Assembly (NCBI GenBank): GCA_002345745.1
Contig: DDWQ01000011.1
Span: 1-64,000 of the forward strand
Length of the DNA stretch: 64,000 nt
Source of the DNA: Candidatus Moranbacteria bacterium UBA2282
GTDB taxonomy: Bacteria; Patescibacteriota; Minisyncoccia; Moranbacterales; UBA2206
Direction of reading: 5' to 3'
Part shown: piece after piece, positions 63,688 to 64,000 of the stretch
Position numbering within the stretch: position 1 is the first letter of the stretch
Layout: the number at the start of each line of letters is the position of its first letter
Made by a program: the position numbers and the translations under genes
The notes under the pieces: generated by a model
Database searches by the model: none
What the model saw: only the letters and a program-made list of their open reading frames with translations
Told to the model about the DNA's origin: nothing

Positions 63688-64000
63688 ATGAATAAAATAA
63701 AAAATAATAAAATAATAAAATTTAACGTACTATTTTTATTGCTAGCAATTATTGCCTTGGCACTTTTTAATTTTGCATCATACGCCAATGTCCGTGCCGA
63801 AAGTTGCGACACACTAATAGGTGATGACAAAGATAAATGCATCATCGCACTGGAAAAAAAGGCCGAAGCCTACCAAGATATTATTGATATAAAAGTTAAA
63901 CAGCAAACCGCCTTACAAAAACAAATGACTTTGATTGATGCCGAACAATCTAAAAATCAATCCGCCTTGCAAGAAGTACATGAAAAATTTCAAACTACGC
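63688..64000 (+). CDS. Exported coiled-coil protein, N-terminal part (window edge)
   Basis: The first 104 residues are visible; the gene runs off the window. Lys/Asn-rich start MNKIKNNKIIKFNVLFLLLA, a hydrophobic signal peptide ending near residue 37 (SYANVRAES), then a Cys pair and heptad-like helix (AEAYQDIIDIKVKQQTALQK). This is the opening typical of EnvC-like murein hydrolase activators or M23 peptidases, but the catalytic part is not in view. TATAAT at 63669 may be the -10. Confidence 0.5.
   Translation, partial: MNKIKNNKIIKFNVLFLLLAIIALALFNFASYANVRAESCDTLIGDDKDKCIIALEKKAEAYQDIIDIKVKQQTALQKQMTLIDAEQSKNQSALQEVHEKFQTT

Overview
The window is compact, AT-rich and almost fully coding, with short intergenic gaps, many 4-20 base overlaps and standard stop codons including TGA. 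The gene mix points to a Patescibacteria (CPR) genome of the Parcubacteria/Moranbacteria kind. The clues are small DUF5652- and DUF5674-type proteins, a SecD with an inserted parvulin-like segment, a PorGDAB 2-oxoacid:ferredoxin oxidoreductase, a stand-alone riboflavin kinase, a PaaX/Cas2-like regulator and many short palindromes inside genes. The lineage is inferred from gene content only.

Layout. 0-7 kb: acetyltransferase, CPA2 antiporter, zinc-ribbon protein, an ECF sigma/membrane partner/EF-hand set and a COG2509 flavoprotein. 6.6-7.0 kb: a structured transcript with a 24-codon ORF. 7.2-14.7 kb: HU, a class A penicillin-binding protein, KH protein, trmD, ftsW, murG, murC. 14.7-18.8 kb: a REP-type transposase with its repeats, an MBL protein and a P2-type ATPase. 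18.8-22.4 kb: an accessory or defence patch with an AbrB-like protein, a PD-(D/E)XK/DUF5655 protein, a DUF3800 protein, a DpnI-like nuclease and a DNA methyltransferase remnant. 22.4-30.8 kb: murB, hibernation factor, secA, NUDIX, secD, secF, mscL. 30.8-34 kb: porG-porD-porA-porB and tRNA-Thr. 34-37.7 kb: a four-gene cassette bounded by a perfect 73-bp direct repeat that copies the promoter and start of the rubrerythrin gene. 37.7-49.3 kb: ZIP transporter, prfB with a programmed frameshift, ftsE-ftsX, tRNA-Gln, pseudouridine synthase, obg, tandem rhodanese, fmt, def, priA. 49.5-53.5 kb: a PaaX/Cas2-like gene framed by perfect 30-bp inverted repeats, an RNA ligase-like protein, a WecG-type glycosyltransferase and three riboflavin genes. 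53.5-61.2 kb: four proteins ending in a PEP-utiliser phosphohistidine domain, split by an AbiE-type toxin-antitoxin pair and a truncated fifth copy. 61.3-64 kb: histidine phosphatase, gltX and the start of a coiled-coil exported protein.

The housekeeping genes serve cell-wall synthesis and division, protein export, translation and formyl-methionine processing, and ferredoxin-linked 2-oxoacid metabolism. The accessory layer is dominated by small palindromic repeats of several families. Some lie inside essential genes and are read through as extra amino acids (secA, secD, porD, the P-type ATPase, priA, the glycosyltransferase and the REP transposase itself).

The most unusual features are the multi-gene phosphohistidine-domain cluster with shared 3' ends, the PaaX/Cas2-like unit with terminal inverted repeats, the transposase interrupted by its own repeat, a leader hairpin with compensatory changes in front of three genes, and the 73-bp repeat cassette. 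All functional statements rest on motif reading by eye; no database search was possible.
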